Shown here piece by piece: positions 1 to 12,411 of a stretch of 64,000 nt of DNA. Numbering within the stretch: the first letter of the stretch is position 1; the number at the start of each line of letters is the position of its first letter. The notes beneath the pieces were generated by a model. It was not told where the DNA came from and did not search any database. It was given only the letters and a program-made list of their open reading frames with translations. The stretch comes from Callipepla californica brunnescens. Taxonomy: Eukaryota > Chordata > Aves > Galliformes > Odontophoridae. A program made the position numbers and the translations under genes. The stretch lies in NCBI GenBank assembly GCA_023055505.1, contig JALIRH010000008.1:6449775-6513774 (forward strand), in the 5' to 3' direction.

Positions 1-3000
1 CCTCTTTCTCATTCTTGGTAGTAACAGCTATGGAACTTAAAGTGTATGAATGAGAAATCCTGCCAGTTGAAGGGCATCCTTGTCTCAGTCTCTGTTTCCA
101 TTTTTTTTCTTTCTTCCTCTTGCACCTTTTATTGTTCTCGATGTCCTCCTTTTTCACGGTTAATTTGAGCATAATAGAATAAACTGCTGGCTGCGGCAGC
201 TTGTGTCAAGCAGCAAAGATGATTTGGGACAGGCTGACCTGGAGAAGCCTTGCTTTCCTAGCTATGTGATCAGTGCTGTTGGGGTGGTTGCTCAGAGGCA
301 CATTCCATTTTTCTGCCAACTGTTCTACAGCCACTCAGCAAAACAAATTTGGGCTATTGCTTACGATGCATAACAATTAAAATCTGAGAATTTATTATTT
401 CTATTCAGTTTTGCTGAAATCCTAGTGTGGAAGTTTGTTGTCCCCTTTGTATCTGCTCTCTCAGGCCATTTAAACGTTGTTTTTGTGCATTCATCCTACA
501 CTGAAAGGTGTTTAAATCAGGCTGCTCTAAAATGAAAATGGATTAGGGATGGAGATTTAGTCATTGCCTCTATTAATTTCTCAGGCTGTTTGCCTAAATT
601 CTGCCCCCTACCCTCAGCTCCCCTCTTTTTACTTTTTAACAACTTTTTCTTCTTCTTTACAAGCTCTGGGTGAGGGGAAGGCTGAGGCAGGGTCTTGCTG
701 AACAGAGCTGCTGGTGGAACCCTGCGGGGCTGGTTGCTGCCAGGGGCAGGAAATGGAACACATGCCTTTCACCAAGGCAAATTCCTTTTTCTAATCAGAT
801 CAGCAGTCATGCAGGGAGAAGTGGCACTGACAAAATGTCAAGAAATCAATCCAGTTGCACACATGGGTTCCAACTGCAGCTATGGATGGATGTCTGACAG
901 AGAGGAAACAGCCGTGGTCCAAATTCTGTTGTGCATCATGATTAGAGCTGTAAGGAACAATTCATTTAACCCAGATAGTGGCAAGTGCTAGATTGTGAGA
1001 ATCTGATCCAAGCTTCCCAATGGAAAGTTCAAGTGAACTTAATTATCAATTTCAACTTGTGTTTCTTGTCGTGCTGTATCACTGTTTTGAAGAATACCTA
1101 TTCTACAAACCTTTCACTGAAGGGCTGCTTAATCTGTCTGTTGCATGCTGTAGCACTGCAGTCCTTTTCCTTCTGCAAAGAATTTATTACGCTCTTTCCT
1201 GGATTCTACACTTTATATATTTTAAACAGAAGATGAAAGATGCTGGAGTTTTCTTAGGTTGGCTTCCTCAAATAAAAAGGATTGGGAATATGTTTATGTC
1301 CCTTCAAACAGTAGGAACTCTGGGATAAGAACTTTAGAGCAAAAACACCCCAGTGTCATTGCTGGAGCTCAGTTCTGTTCTGTGGATTCGTGCGGTAAGG
1401 TGAGAATTTCAGGTTCAAAGTTCAGAATAACTTAAAGAGCACAGGAGCAGGCTTTTTTTTTTTAAGACACTATTTCACTAAAGAACTTTGGCTTTGATGC
1501 TTTAGCATTTAACTTCTTTTAGCAAAATATTAATATGTCATCACACACAGGAAAGTTACATGAACGTTCTTGAAGAAAGAATGTTTTAAAAATTGAACTT
1601 TGAAGCTCAGGAGTAAATCCTGATTTCATATTGAGAATTATGGAGCTTCTTAAGTGTCCCTTGTACAAAGAAGGAAGGGTAAGATCTAATCTGTTAATCA
1701 GGAGTGGTAAGAGCAGTATTGCTTATCTATCTGTGAAGGAGCGTGCGTGGGGGGTGGATATTACTAAAAGTGCTTCTATTTAATTTGCATGAAATTGTGA
1801 TAGGTAGAATTTCACTTAATTTTACATTTTCTTAAATTCATTTGTGGAACTCACTGCTGCAGGCTATTGCTAAAGGCAAAACAGTTTATCTTCTAAAATG
1901 CTGATTTGCTTTATCAGTGAGCAATAAGATAGGTGAGAAAAGAGCTTGAAATCTGTGATGAAGCATATACTGATTATGACTGAATTTGTTGTTTGAAGGA
2001 CCAGTTCACAAATACCTATTTCAGGGTAAGCCATATAGTTGTGAAAGAGAGGATGCTGTTCCACCTGGTTCTAAGAAATTTCAAAAAATACCATCATTTC
2101 TTGAGGTAATAATGTGTATGTCAGCAGAAAGCACCTACTCTTGATGATATTTCATTACACCTTTTGTCTCTAATTCTTTTATTTGCCTCTAACCTTGGCA
2201 ATACGAGTTTTAGAACTCTCTAAAGCAATGCAAGTTGTTTTTTTTTTTCTATGAATGTTTTAAGATGTCACCATTTAGCATTTGTTGTCTGATACTCATA
2301 ATCCTACCAGGCATTGGCAAATATGGCTGTGATTCTTTTCAGACCAAGCACAATCTTAATTAAAACCAAATGCATAGAAATTCTGGGTTGTAGCTGGGGG
2401 TATTTTCCGTTGCATCCTAATGCTGCAGGCATAAGGAAGGGCTGCTGGAATAGCTGACTTTATACTTGACAGAATCCTATTTATGGGCTCTGATAGTTGA
2501 GATCAGTTTGATAGCTAATTATTTCCAGTGCCAGTGGAAGCTAACTCTAAAAATGATGTAGTTTGCTGATTGTATCACTGCCATAAACACAGAGAATACA
2601 TCATATTGACAGCACATATTACCCTTTTTCTGAAATATGTCCATGACAATTGACTGCCTACCTCTTAATAGCTCTGTTTTGCGTCACTTGGAGAATGAAC
2701 TTAATGAACTTATTATTGATCAAGTAGAGGTACCCAAACAGTTACATGACAGTACGGTCTGATCCACTGAAATGTAATATATACAGTATGTGTAATTGTA
2801 TTGATCTACTATTGTTGAAAACAGTGTGTTAAAGTATGCTGCTATAGGACTTCAAGCCTCAGCTAGTTCCTCATGTTAACCTTGTATTCTCAGTAGCTCC
2901 TTGGACTGGTGTAGAGAAGGCCTGAAGGAGAATTCTTACTTGGTGGTGGTAGGTATTTCTCAAATGTATGACCTTTAACATCAACTTACCTGTTAAATCT

Positions 3001-6000
3001 TTTCTCTTAATGCTATAAAGATTATTTTTGGAGTCTGACACTTACAAATGCATGTTATCTTTTTTTTTTTTTTTTAATATATAGTCAAAACACATACCTG
3101 ATATCTGATGTCTTGGTGTATGCCTATTAGTTCTGGAGTAGGTTATTTTCATTATTTGCTTTCCTTCTTCTATCTCAAGGCAGAATAGATCTAAATTCAA
3201 ATTTTAGAGAAGCTGGGACCAGGCATGAAGAGAGGCTCAGCTCAGCATGCCAAGGTTCATCCCAAAGCAATTTTTACAGCTGCATGTTAAACCTGTTTTT
3301 TCTTTTTCTTTAGATATTTGAACCATCAGTTAACAATAGAACTGCTGAGTACTGCTAGGATATTGAAGGGTGCGAGCATTGCAGTTTGAGTGAAACTGTC
3401 TGCCCAACTTTAAAAGAAGATGTCAAGTGTAGACCCTCTATCACTGGGAGGAAAAAAAAGGTTTTATTGATCCATTTAGCTGGAAACAGATACAAATCAA
3501 ACCAAACATGTATCCTCAAGCATTCAAGTTAGATAAATGTCAAGAGCTGTAATAGATCTAGAGTTCACTGCAAAATTTCATGGCCATATAATGTTGTAGA
3601 CTAGTAAACTCTGCAGGATGCGATGACATTCTGTAGAGTGATTTTTCTCATGTTTTCAGTGAGAAACCACACTGACAGAGTAACCTGCTCCAAGGATGAG
3701 TGTTAAAGCACATGGCTTCAGTAAAAGCCAGAGGAACTGGGCAGAATTCCTCAGGTTATTTGAGAAGGTATGATAGAATTGTATTAGTTCTGATACAGGA
3801 TTTGGTCAGTTGGATTCACTTGTTTTCTTACATACAGTTTTCTTGTAATGCATTCGTTATCTGGGATCTTTCTTCGAGTTGCTCTTATAAGACAGATAAC
3901 TGCAGTGAACAGGTTTTTCCATTCAGTCTGTTAACTGTGCTTTAACAAAATGGTTATTGTCTTATCCTTCTCCTAATTACCTGGGTAACCTGCCTATGGC
4001 CGGATCTGACCAGGAAAGAATAACAACTTCTACCAAAATGAAATGCAAAGCTGCCATTGCCTTGAGGCTTAGCCTATGTGGCTGAGACCTGCATGACTCC
4101 TGCTGAAAGTGCCTGGGCACAGCTTGCACAGAACTGGATTCAAACGCTTCTGTAGCAGGATTTATTATACACCGTTCCTATCAAATGAGGCAGGCCAAAA
4201 AAACATCTCAGGAATTTCACAGACTTGGTGTTATTGATTTATTGATAGCAATGTAAGGACTGTATTGATTACCACGATAGCATATTTGTTGATTTATGAT
4301 GACAGGCTCCTTAACATCCAGTGCTATGTTGTCAGACTTCTGAAGATGGATTTTACCAAAAAGTACCACAAAGCCATCTCTGCACCTATTTGTTCCCATA
4401 TTTTTTTTTAATGGGAGTTTTTGTTGTTACTGTTGTTGCTTTTTGAGTGGTATATGAATAACTAGAACTAGAATCCAATCCACGAACACAGGTCAGTTTT
4501 CTCATAGTTATTCAAAATTACTAACTCACAAAGGTGTATTTTATGCAATAATGTCAGGAAAAAGGTGGCTTATTACATTCAAAAACAACAAAAAAAGTTC
4601 AGAATGCTTTCAATAGGAGGCTGCACATATTTTGTTTGCATAAATTTGATTTTATTTATACAGAAAACTGGGTCAAGAATGTAGCCAAGATAACCTTTTA
4701 TAGAAAAGATCTTGTTGTTCTGCACTAATAAATCCATATCGTGCTGTCATCATCTATAGTACTGTGACCCAACAGTATAGCAAAAGCTTCACATGAAGCC
4801 AAGAATGAGGCATGAGAAATAGGCATAGCAAGTGTAATGAATGGGTATTACTTTTGCCTCTGCAACTGTGGAAGCGTGGCTGCTGCAGGTGAAGTGGAGC
4901 ACACATGAAGCTCATGCTGTCTCCTAGAACACTATGCAGATGAAGTCTGCTGGTTCTTCTGTTGTCCTGTGGTTTGACCAAACTGATCTAATCTGTGTCC
5001 TGGAAGAACAGTAGGAATTTTGTAGCCATTGTTGAAGGAAAAGAAAAATACAAGTTAGAGATGAGTGAGGCAAAGTGTCATTATTTTTAACTTGCAGAAC
5101 CTGCATATCAACATGGGAAAAACTTGATCATATTCATGATATGTACTGAAAAGATTAACAGGGTAGTGCACCCCCAGTTTACTTCTGGGAATTGTCACTG
5201 CAGCTTCAAAGCTGAATATTCAGTTTGTGTATCAAACTGCAGTAAAGAAAGAGGAAAAACCTCGAATATTTTTGAATTGTCCCTTTTTATTATTATTATG
5301 GTTTTGCCTTTGATTTTCTACTGGATGATGTAGCTCTGTCTATGACAAAGTGCTGGTAGTCATATAGAATGAAATAATTGACACTAAAATAAATCCATAT
5401 ATGACCAAGTACTTCTTGGTAACTATGGAAGGAAGATGAAGGATTTATGTACATACGGCCACCAAAGAATTTGTGTCCACTTTTCTCAGTGTAACATCTT
5501 CAATTTTAGCTGAGTACCAGAAAAATCAACACGAAGAAGCCTTTTGTCTGACAATCTCATCATATCTGAATGATCGCAACAATTGTTTGCGGCACAGAGT
5601 GCCCTTCTTTTCCCTCTGTCCGCCCATGGAGCAATAGAAAGCTGAGGATGATGTGGTCATGTGCTAGGTTCATCCCATTCCCACCAGTTTGGCATCCTAT
5701 TTTAAAATTGTTGTAAAACTATTTTGCTGCCCAAGAAAAAGCCTGTATTTAGTAATACAAGACATTGTGTTTTGGTGGTTTTTTTTGTGATAAATATGCA
5801 TTAAATGTCTATGAACTGAGGCTGAAGAAGCTGCATAATATTTATAGGTATATATGTGTTATTCTAAGGGAATAATTTATTTTCCCTTCATTGTATAAAT
5901 TATAAATTAATTTTGTGTGGACAAGTGGATCTGGACAGGTTTCTTGAAAGTATTGCAAGTCTTCTAAAAGGTCTTCTCTCCACAATGTCTTGGGTAATCC

Positions 6001-8815
6001 TTCACTTTACTTTGATTCCCTCCTTCTTGAGAATTATTATTATTTTTTTTTTTTGAAACAAATGAATTAAATATTCAATAAGAATTGGGAGGATTAAATG
6101 AACCGATACCCCAAGGAAAGAGATCATTCTCATTCTGTCTAATCTTTTGGCAGTGGAAAGGGTCTTAAAGCGAAGTCCATCGCTCCGAGCACTTCCAAAT
6201 CTTACTGATAGCTGAACACATTCATGTTGCTAAGCCATATACAGCTGTTTGTTCTTGGCCTCAGAGCTTTCTACTTTCTTACTAGCATTCTTCCTTTCCC
6301 AGTAAAATGAACAAATTTATCTGCAGATTTTTTTAACGTTTTCTTAAACATTACTGTGTTTCTTAAAGGCACAGTAACATCTCCAATTATTTTAATGAAT
6401 GTTTGATCCTGTGTTGTGGAGCTGTAATCAACAAATTTGATGTGGAAAATATAGATATTTTACTTGAAATATTTTCTACAGTTGAGTAACCATTTTGGCC
6501 ATTTAGAATATGAATATGTGTAGAGGAATGACTATATCCTAATGTATCCTGAGGGCACTTGGCAATCAAATCAGACCCGAAACAAAATAACAGTTCTTAT
6601 CAAAGTACAACAATGCACACAGCAAAAGCAGTGTGTTTTACTTTTATTTTCAGTAAATAGTTTAAAAGGATATTAGATATATGGTCATCCAGTGCAGGAT
6701 GTGAGGTGTTGCGCTCGGTCTCCTAATAAATGATAGGTAAAGGAAGGTAACATTTCCTTTGCCTTCAGTTGGAGTAGTAATCTTTGTTACTTCAGATTTT
6801 ATGTAAGGATCTCCAAAAACATTCAGGATTTTTATGGAGATCCAGAGGAGTGTATTCAGCAAGAGCAGTTCAGCATCTGTTTGAGGCTCCAGAAACGTTG
6901 ATGCTGATATGCTTGCCAGACCCAGGATATGTCCCTGGTACATTCTACATGTGTTCCCTGAAATGTTAATAATCCACTCTCAAGGTTCGAAGTATGCAGT
7001 GAAAGAAAAAGCACACTAAGGAGTGTTTGAGAAGAAAGAAGTGGACCACACTAAAACTCAGTTTCTGCAAGTCTAGAAAGATGAGCTTTGTTTTGTGAAA
7101 ATTATATAATGAATAGCTGAGCACTTGTTTGCCAGCTGAATTGCTGCCAAGTATTGCCATTCCATCAGAAGTTTCTCAAATAGTGGATCTCTATATAAAT
7201 GAACAACCTGCTTCTGCCCTGAAGGTGTCTTTATGTTATTTAAAATATCCCTTTTCTTTTCCCCACCTGAAAATAACTGCTGATAGCCATCACTGTTTGG
7301 CTTTGTTTAGTGAAGGTTCTTCTGAGATGGTGCTCAGGATTTTGACTTCTTTTTTTACAGCAATTTTTTTGCCTAGCAATGCTGGTTTTATGCTCTTTCA
7401 GCACAGAATTTAAAAGAAAGGGCTTAGGACTTGAAATTACAAGTGTTTGCACCCCTCCTGCCTCCACAAAGCCACCAATTCTGATGTGGAAAATCAGAGC
7501 AAACCATTGTAATGATTCATGAGATACTACCACCTTCTCTTGTGCTCTTTCATTGCCTGATTCCTTATACACATCAGTGTGGGCTTTTATTGCCATTTAA
7601 TAATAAATGGTATTTTGTTTGCCTACTTGACACTTTTATTAACTTTACTCATATGCGTATGCACATATGTTTCTTCAGGCATTATTTCTCCCCAGCTCAC
7701 CCTCCTTTCTATTCAGAGGAGAGGAGAGGGAAGAAAAAGTGCAGCTTTATTTGAAGAGAATTTGTCCCTAATCTGTTGCAGCTGTAGGGGACTGTTTGGC
7801 CAATTAAAGAGAACAGGCTTTGGCTCCTTCCCAAATGAGGTGACCACATGTTACACTTGGATTGGTCACCTCAGGGGAACAGTGGGTCATGGGGGCATCT
7901 GTTTGTCATTTCCTCTCTGATCAGCATGAAGCAAGCATACAGCAGCAAGGAGGGAATTGTGTATGTTTTCTTTATCTCATGGCTTGTCCTGCAGCATCAA
8001 AAGGTCTAGTCACTTCTAATGAGGATAGGAGAGTTTCCTAGAATGTGATATGGTCTAGAATTTGGGAATTAAAGCTATTTATTTGCTTTGCTTTGTTTTG
8101 AAGTGTCATTAACTTATTTCTGTCTCTGTGCTATAAGGGAGACAGAAATGTGTAGGCTCTAGTAATGTAAAAGAATTATGACAGGTTTATACTGGTTTAA
8201 GTGATTTCAGAGTTTCTCTCAAAGATAGGAAATAAACCCCCTTTAACAAGGCCACTTCTGTTGTAAACAATCAAGAAGGTCAGATGCAGTAGAGGCAGTC
8301 GAAGTCTGATATGAACGTAAGAGGACATCATGATCTCCAGTGTCTCAAATGAGTGATGTAATCTCACACTCAGCAAGGAATGCAGACTATGAGTTATGAA
8401 CAGTTTTACTATAGTTGATCTGTAGTTTAATCAACTTTTGAGCTGTGTATGTATCCAGGGCTGAAATACAGGCCACTAAAGCCATCACAGTGAGATTGTC
8501 CTCCAAAAAATAAAATAAAAATACAAAACCAAAAAAAGAAAAACAAAACCAGAAGCATCTGGTTTCAACTAAACTCAGGTACTAATAAACTAATGCTCAT
8601 CATGAAAGGGGGAATGCTTCAATCAACTAGTCGGGTCAGTGAACTCATTTTCCTCTGAATGTGGCTGACCCTCATTTTCAAATTGTTATGGTTACCGTAA
8701 ACTGATTATTTGGCTTAGTAAATGAAGTAATGTCACTGGAAAAAAGATTTTCTTGATAGGAAACTTTGATTTTCTCCAGCATGATGAATTTTGAGTTGTA
8801 ACATTTCCATTCCAG
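1..8815. other. Unique noncoding sequence, no gene recognised
   Basis: About 8.8 kb of A+T-rich single-copy-looking DNA. Short open frames of 60-118 codons occur on both strands, but they overlap each other, have skewed low-complexity composition and resemble no family I know. Homopolymer runs include T11 at 2238-2248 and T16 at 3060-3075. I see no LINE, SINE or LTR end, tRNA-like fold or CpG-rich promoter. It could be intron or intergenic DNA; the sequence does not decide. Confidence 0.6.
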
Positions 8816-8959
8816 GTACTAAGCACCACAGTAGCTGAGCATTACAGAACAAGTTTCTTCATGGCAGCTTAGCTGATAAATGTGTTTTCTTAGCTGAGGC
8901 AAGTGAGGCTGTTGGTGTTAAAGCGGCTTTGAGCCTCGCTCGGAGTTGTTTGAGGGAAG
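8816..8959 (+). other. Candidate noncoding exon (splice-site pair only)
   Basis: A pyrimidine-rich stretch ending TTCCAG at 8815 is followed 144 bases later by a good donor, GGGAAG|GTGAGT, with the intron starting at 8960. The interval is somewhat richer in G+C than its surroundings. All three forward frames contain stops (TAG, TAA and TGA within the first 20 codons), so if spliced it would be untranslated or part of a long noncoding RNA. Splice-like pairs arise by chance in a window this long, so this is only a candidate. Confidence 0.12.
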
Positions 8960-11900
8960 GTGAGTACCCATGGCACAGCTGATGAACCATGGTAACCTCC
9001 TTATAAGCCTCACCCTTGATCAGAGGCTGGAAAGGAAACCACGATCTTGATCCCCACATGGTGGAACACAGCAGGTTGTGCTATGGCCTCAGGTTATGAA
9101 CTAGTAACAAACCTGGCAATAGTTTTGCTGGGGGAGAATTCAAAAGTGAGGTGCATGTTGAATTATGGATATGTATTATTTTTAAAGCAGGGACTTTGAT
9201 CATAAATAGTTACTCTGGTCCCAAAAGCAAACCTCTTAAATTTTTTTGTAGTGAAATAAGAAAGTCCAAGTTTTAATTTCCCTCTGGTTTTATTAGCTCC
9301 CTTCCTGTTTCCCCCCAACAGAATTTTGTTTTATTTTTCTGGAAGCTATTCTCATCTGAAACTTAAAACCAAGGGCAAGGCTGCCATCTCCATAATGACA
9401 CAGCCCTTCCATTCATCCTTATCCATTGTCGTGTTCTACTTCTGTCATACACTTAATTTTCCAAACTAAGTTGTATACAACAAATTTGTCTGAAGAATTG
9501 TATTATTTTAGTATCTGTACTTCAGTATGCTATGATTTTCTAGTGTCTTTACGTGGCCTATTAGGTATTTGATTTGCTAATTTTTTTTTGTCACTCATTT
9601 AAAATGTCATAGAAACGCTGTACAACAAAACTGAAAGTCAAATGTAGTTACAAGTTAGTTCTTATTTATTATATGCCTCTAAGTCTAAAAGAAAGAAGGG
9701 CTAAAATTTAGCTTTAGTCAGTATCTTTTTCTTATTTCTTTGGACTCCAAATTCATTATTCCAGTGGCTAGCAATAAAATTACAGCTGTTGCAAGTAATT
9801 CTACGTAGACATTTTTCAGGAAAACCTAGAGAGCTGAATTTTCAAGCTGTATGAAATATGGTAGCCTTTTTTCCTCTAAAACTGTAGCTGAGAATACCAA
9901 ATGTTTTCCTTTAAAGACATTCAGGTTTTGGGATATGTTAAGAATGAAAAGAATGAGAAGTTTTATTAAATTTCAAACAGATTCATCTCAAAACTTGATC
10001 AGACTCTCTGGAGAGCTGGTCACTTAACAAATTATTCTATTTTATAAAGTTTTGTCTGAGAATTTCATCCAATCCTACCCAAAGAGTTGCTAGTTTCAGC
10101 AAATATTTTGGTTACTCAGTGGAAAAATATGACATTTATAAAATCTTCAAGACTTGTTGTCCTTTTGAAAGGATAATTGCTTTTATTAAAGGAATTAATT
10201 GTTCCTGTTAAAGCAGTTTCTAGACCAACTCAGTTCAGTGCCCAGCAACTTAGCACGTGGCTGCTGGAATGTAGCTGTGCCTGTTGGCTTTCGTGGATTT
10301 GAAGGAAGTGTCCCTTGAGAGATGACCGCCTATTTTGAACTACATCCATCAGATAAGCCTTATCAAAAAGGAGAGAGCAAGGATGTTAAGAGTGACTGAC
10401 AGTTCTGATGCTTTATTGAAATGCTTTCAATGAGTTGTGCATTTGGCACTTTTGCTCCGTGACCCGGGCTTCTATGTGTATCAAATGTAAGTTTCTTGAT
10501 TGTAAGGGTTTGGGACGCTGCTCAATAGAAAAGCATTCTGAAGGAGGACAATAGAGTACGTCTACATTATTGGGTTGTGCGGGACCAGGAATAAAGGCGC
10601 AGGGTCTAACTGTCCACGAACTGCTCTGGTTCAGAGACCACTGATATGTGTTGAATAGGGATATTCCTTGTGTACATACTGTGAGTCAGGTTTGCTAAAC
10701 AGTACTCTTACAGGTAGCTTCAACTTTCCTTCCACCAGGAAGGAAGCTGATATATTTCTACCATTGATGTGCTTGGATACAGCCTGCTTGACCCTTAAGG
10801 TATATGTAGACAACAAGTTTGCAGCTAGGAAGAAAATGGTAAAATCCTTAGCAGATGAGTTTTCTGTTTATTCTTGCATTGTCTACAGAACTCCTGTAGT
10901 ATCTTGAATTGGTATTTAATAATGCCAATTCTCATGGATTTCCAAATTAGAAAATGAGATAGGATTGGGGCTAAAACTGGACTCTTTCTGCTCTTAGATG
11001 TGGACCTCAGAATCTTGAAATTTTATGATGATTTACAGACCACTTTAATCCATTTGTAATTTACTGCTATTAAATAATCATAGGGCATGTTCACAAATAC
11101 TGTGTTTGTGAATCTCAAATACTAATCTTGAAATCCAGGTTTCTGCTTTTCAGTCTCCGAACTGCTTAGTATCAGAACTGAAGATAAACAAAGTATGGCC
11201 TTATAACCTTCAGAGTTTGACCAACATCATGTAAAACTAACACATTTGTATCCTAAGAAAATATAAAGGGAGCTCTTTTCCAAGGAAGGAGGAAAATTGC
11301 TGGGCTTTTTCCAAAGGTCATGCTCATCTTCTGTTCCCCTTATAAAACCTTACTTGTAACATCTTCCAAAAAGTATAGAGAAATAGCATTTCAAACAGAG
11401 CATTTCCTTATTAATTTAAATCTGATTAGATATAAACTCCAGTAAACACGGCACAAGTAGGAATACTTGAAACTACTAGAATAGAGGTAGTTTACTTAGA
11501 GTGGATGCATAGTGTTATTTACGAAGACTAATCATATAGGAAACTTGTTACTTCAGATCAGGGAGTGTTGTATCATGCAAAGTAAAGCATTTGTTACCAA
11601 TTGCTCAAAATTCAAGGCCCAAATGCAAAATTCATCACAAAAATGTCGTTCACTCTTATGAAAATAACTTTGAACCCTGAAAATTAATTTTCCTGTTAAG
11701 TTTCTCTTGAGAGTGTCAGTGTTGTTCCTGCTGAAATCAGCATCTGGCAAGATAAACTCCTTAGGTCTTTATCCCACAGTCATTTATATAGGAGTTTAGT
11801 ATTTTGCAATGAAAAAAAAAATTAATCATAGTTATTATCTTTGTTTTTTAAAATTAACATGGATTTAGAAGATTTTAGATTCCTGCATGTGAGAACATAT

Positions 11901-12329
11901 TACAATTTAGCAATCTGGAAAAACTATACAAAATAAAATAAATCCTCTGTAGTCTTAGTGAGCGATTCTGTGCAATTTGAGAGCCATGGACCTTTTAGGG
12001 ATCTCTAAAACTTATAGGTCAGCAAATAAAATGATGTTATTGCTGGAACAGTTCTATGATTTTAGGAAAACTTTTCAGCATGCAGGAAAAGACATTTTGG
12101 TGCAGCTGATCACATCTCTGTAGATTAAAATACCTGATCCAATACCTTAGAAGGTAATTATGACGTACCACTGAATTTACAGTCTAGTGCCTTGTTCCAT
12201 GGTAAACTGAACTAGGACCCGAATAATTGTAAATGCTGAGGAGAAAGTTTTTCTTGTCAGGATCTGACTGTTACAGTCTTTAGTGTTTAAGAATGCATAA
12301 GTTATCTGGGATATGTTTTCTCTTTTCAG
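8960..12329. other. Unique noncoding sequence
   Basis: A+T-rich DNA with no recognisable gene or mobile element. A small hairpin is possible at 11090-11112, with 8-bp arms TTCACAAA/TTTGTGAA and a 7-base loop. Open frames here are short and overlapping, and I treat them as chance. Confidence 0.55.
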
Positions 12330-12411
12330 GCACTGAAGAGATGAAAATGGAGAAAACAAGACCACAAAAAGCTCAAAACGAAGATAGCAAGTGGCTGCAT
12401 CGACAAAATTG
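12330..12411 (+). other. Candidate short coding exon
   Basis: An acceptor (TTTTCTCTTTTCAG, ending 12329) precedes 82 bases and a donor-like GTAGGT at 12412; a second possible donor, GTAAAC, starts at 12416. Only the frame starting at 12332 is open. It encodes about 27 hydrophilic, Lys/Glu/Gln-rich residues, with an internal ATG at 12341 that could be a start, and reaches an in-frame TAG at 12413-12415 if not spliced. I do not recognise the peptide. It could be a first coding exon, a terminal exon or chance; alignment or RNA evidence is needed to tell. Confidence 0.15.

Noticed and set aside
7240..7596. 118-codon open frame on the minus strand
   Set aside because: No family resemblance, and overlapping frames on the other strand are equally open.
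11090..11112. Hairpin with 8-bp arms as a microRNA precursor
   Set aside because: The stem is far too short for a microRNA precursor, and such arms are common by chance in A+T-rich DNA.
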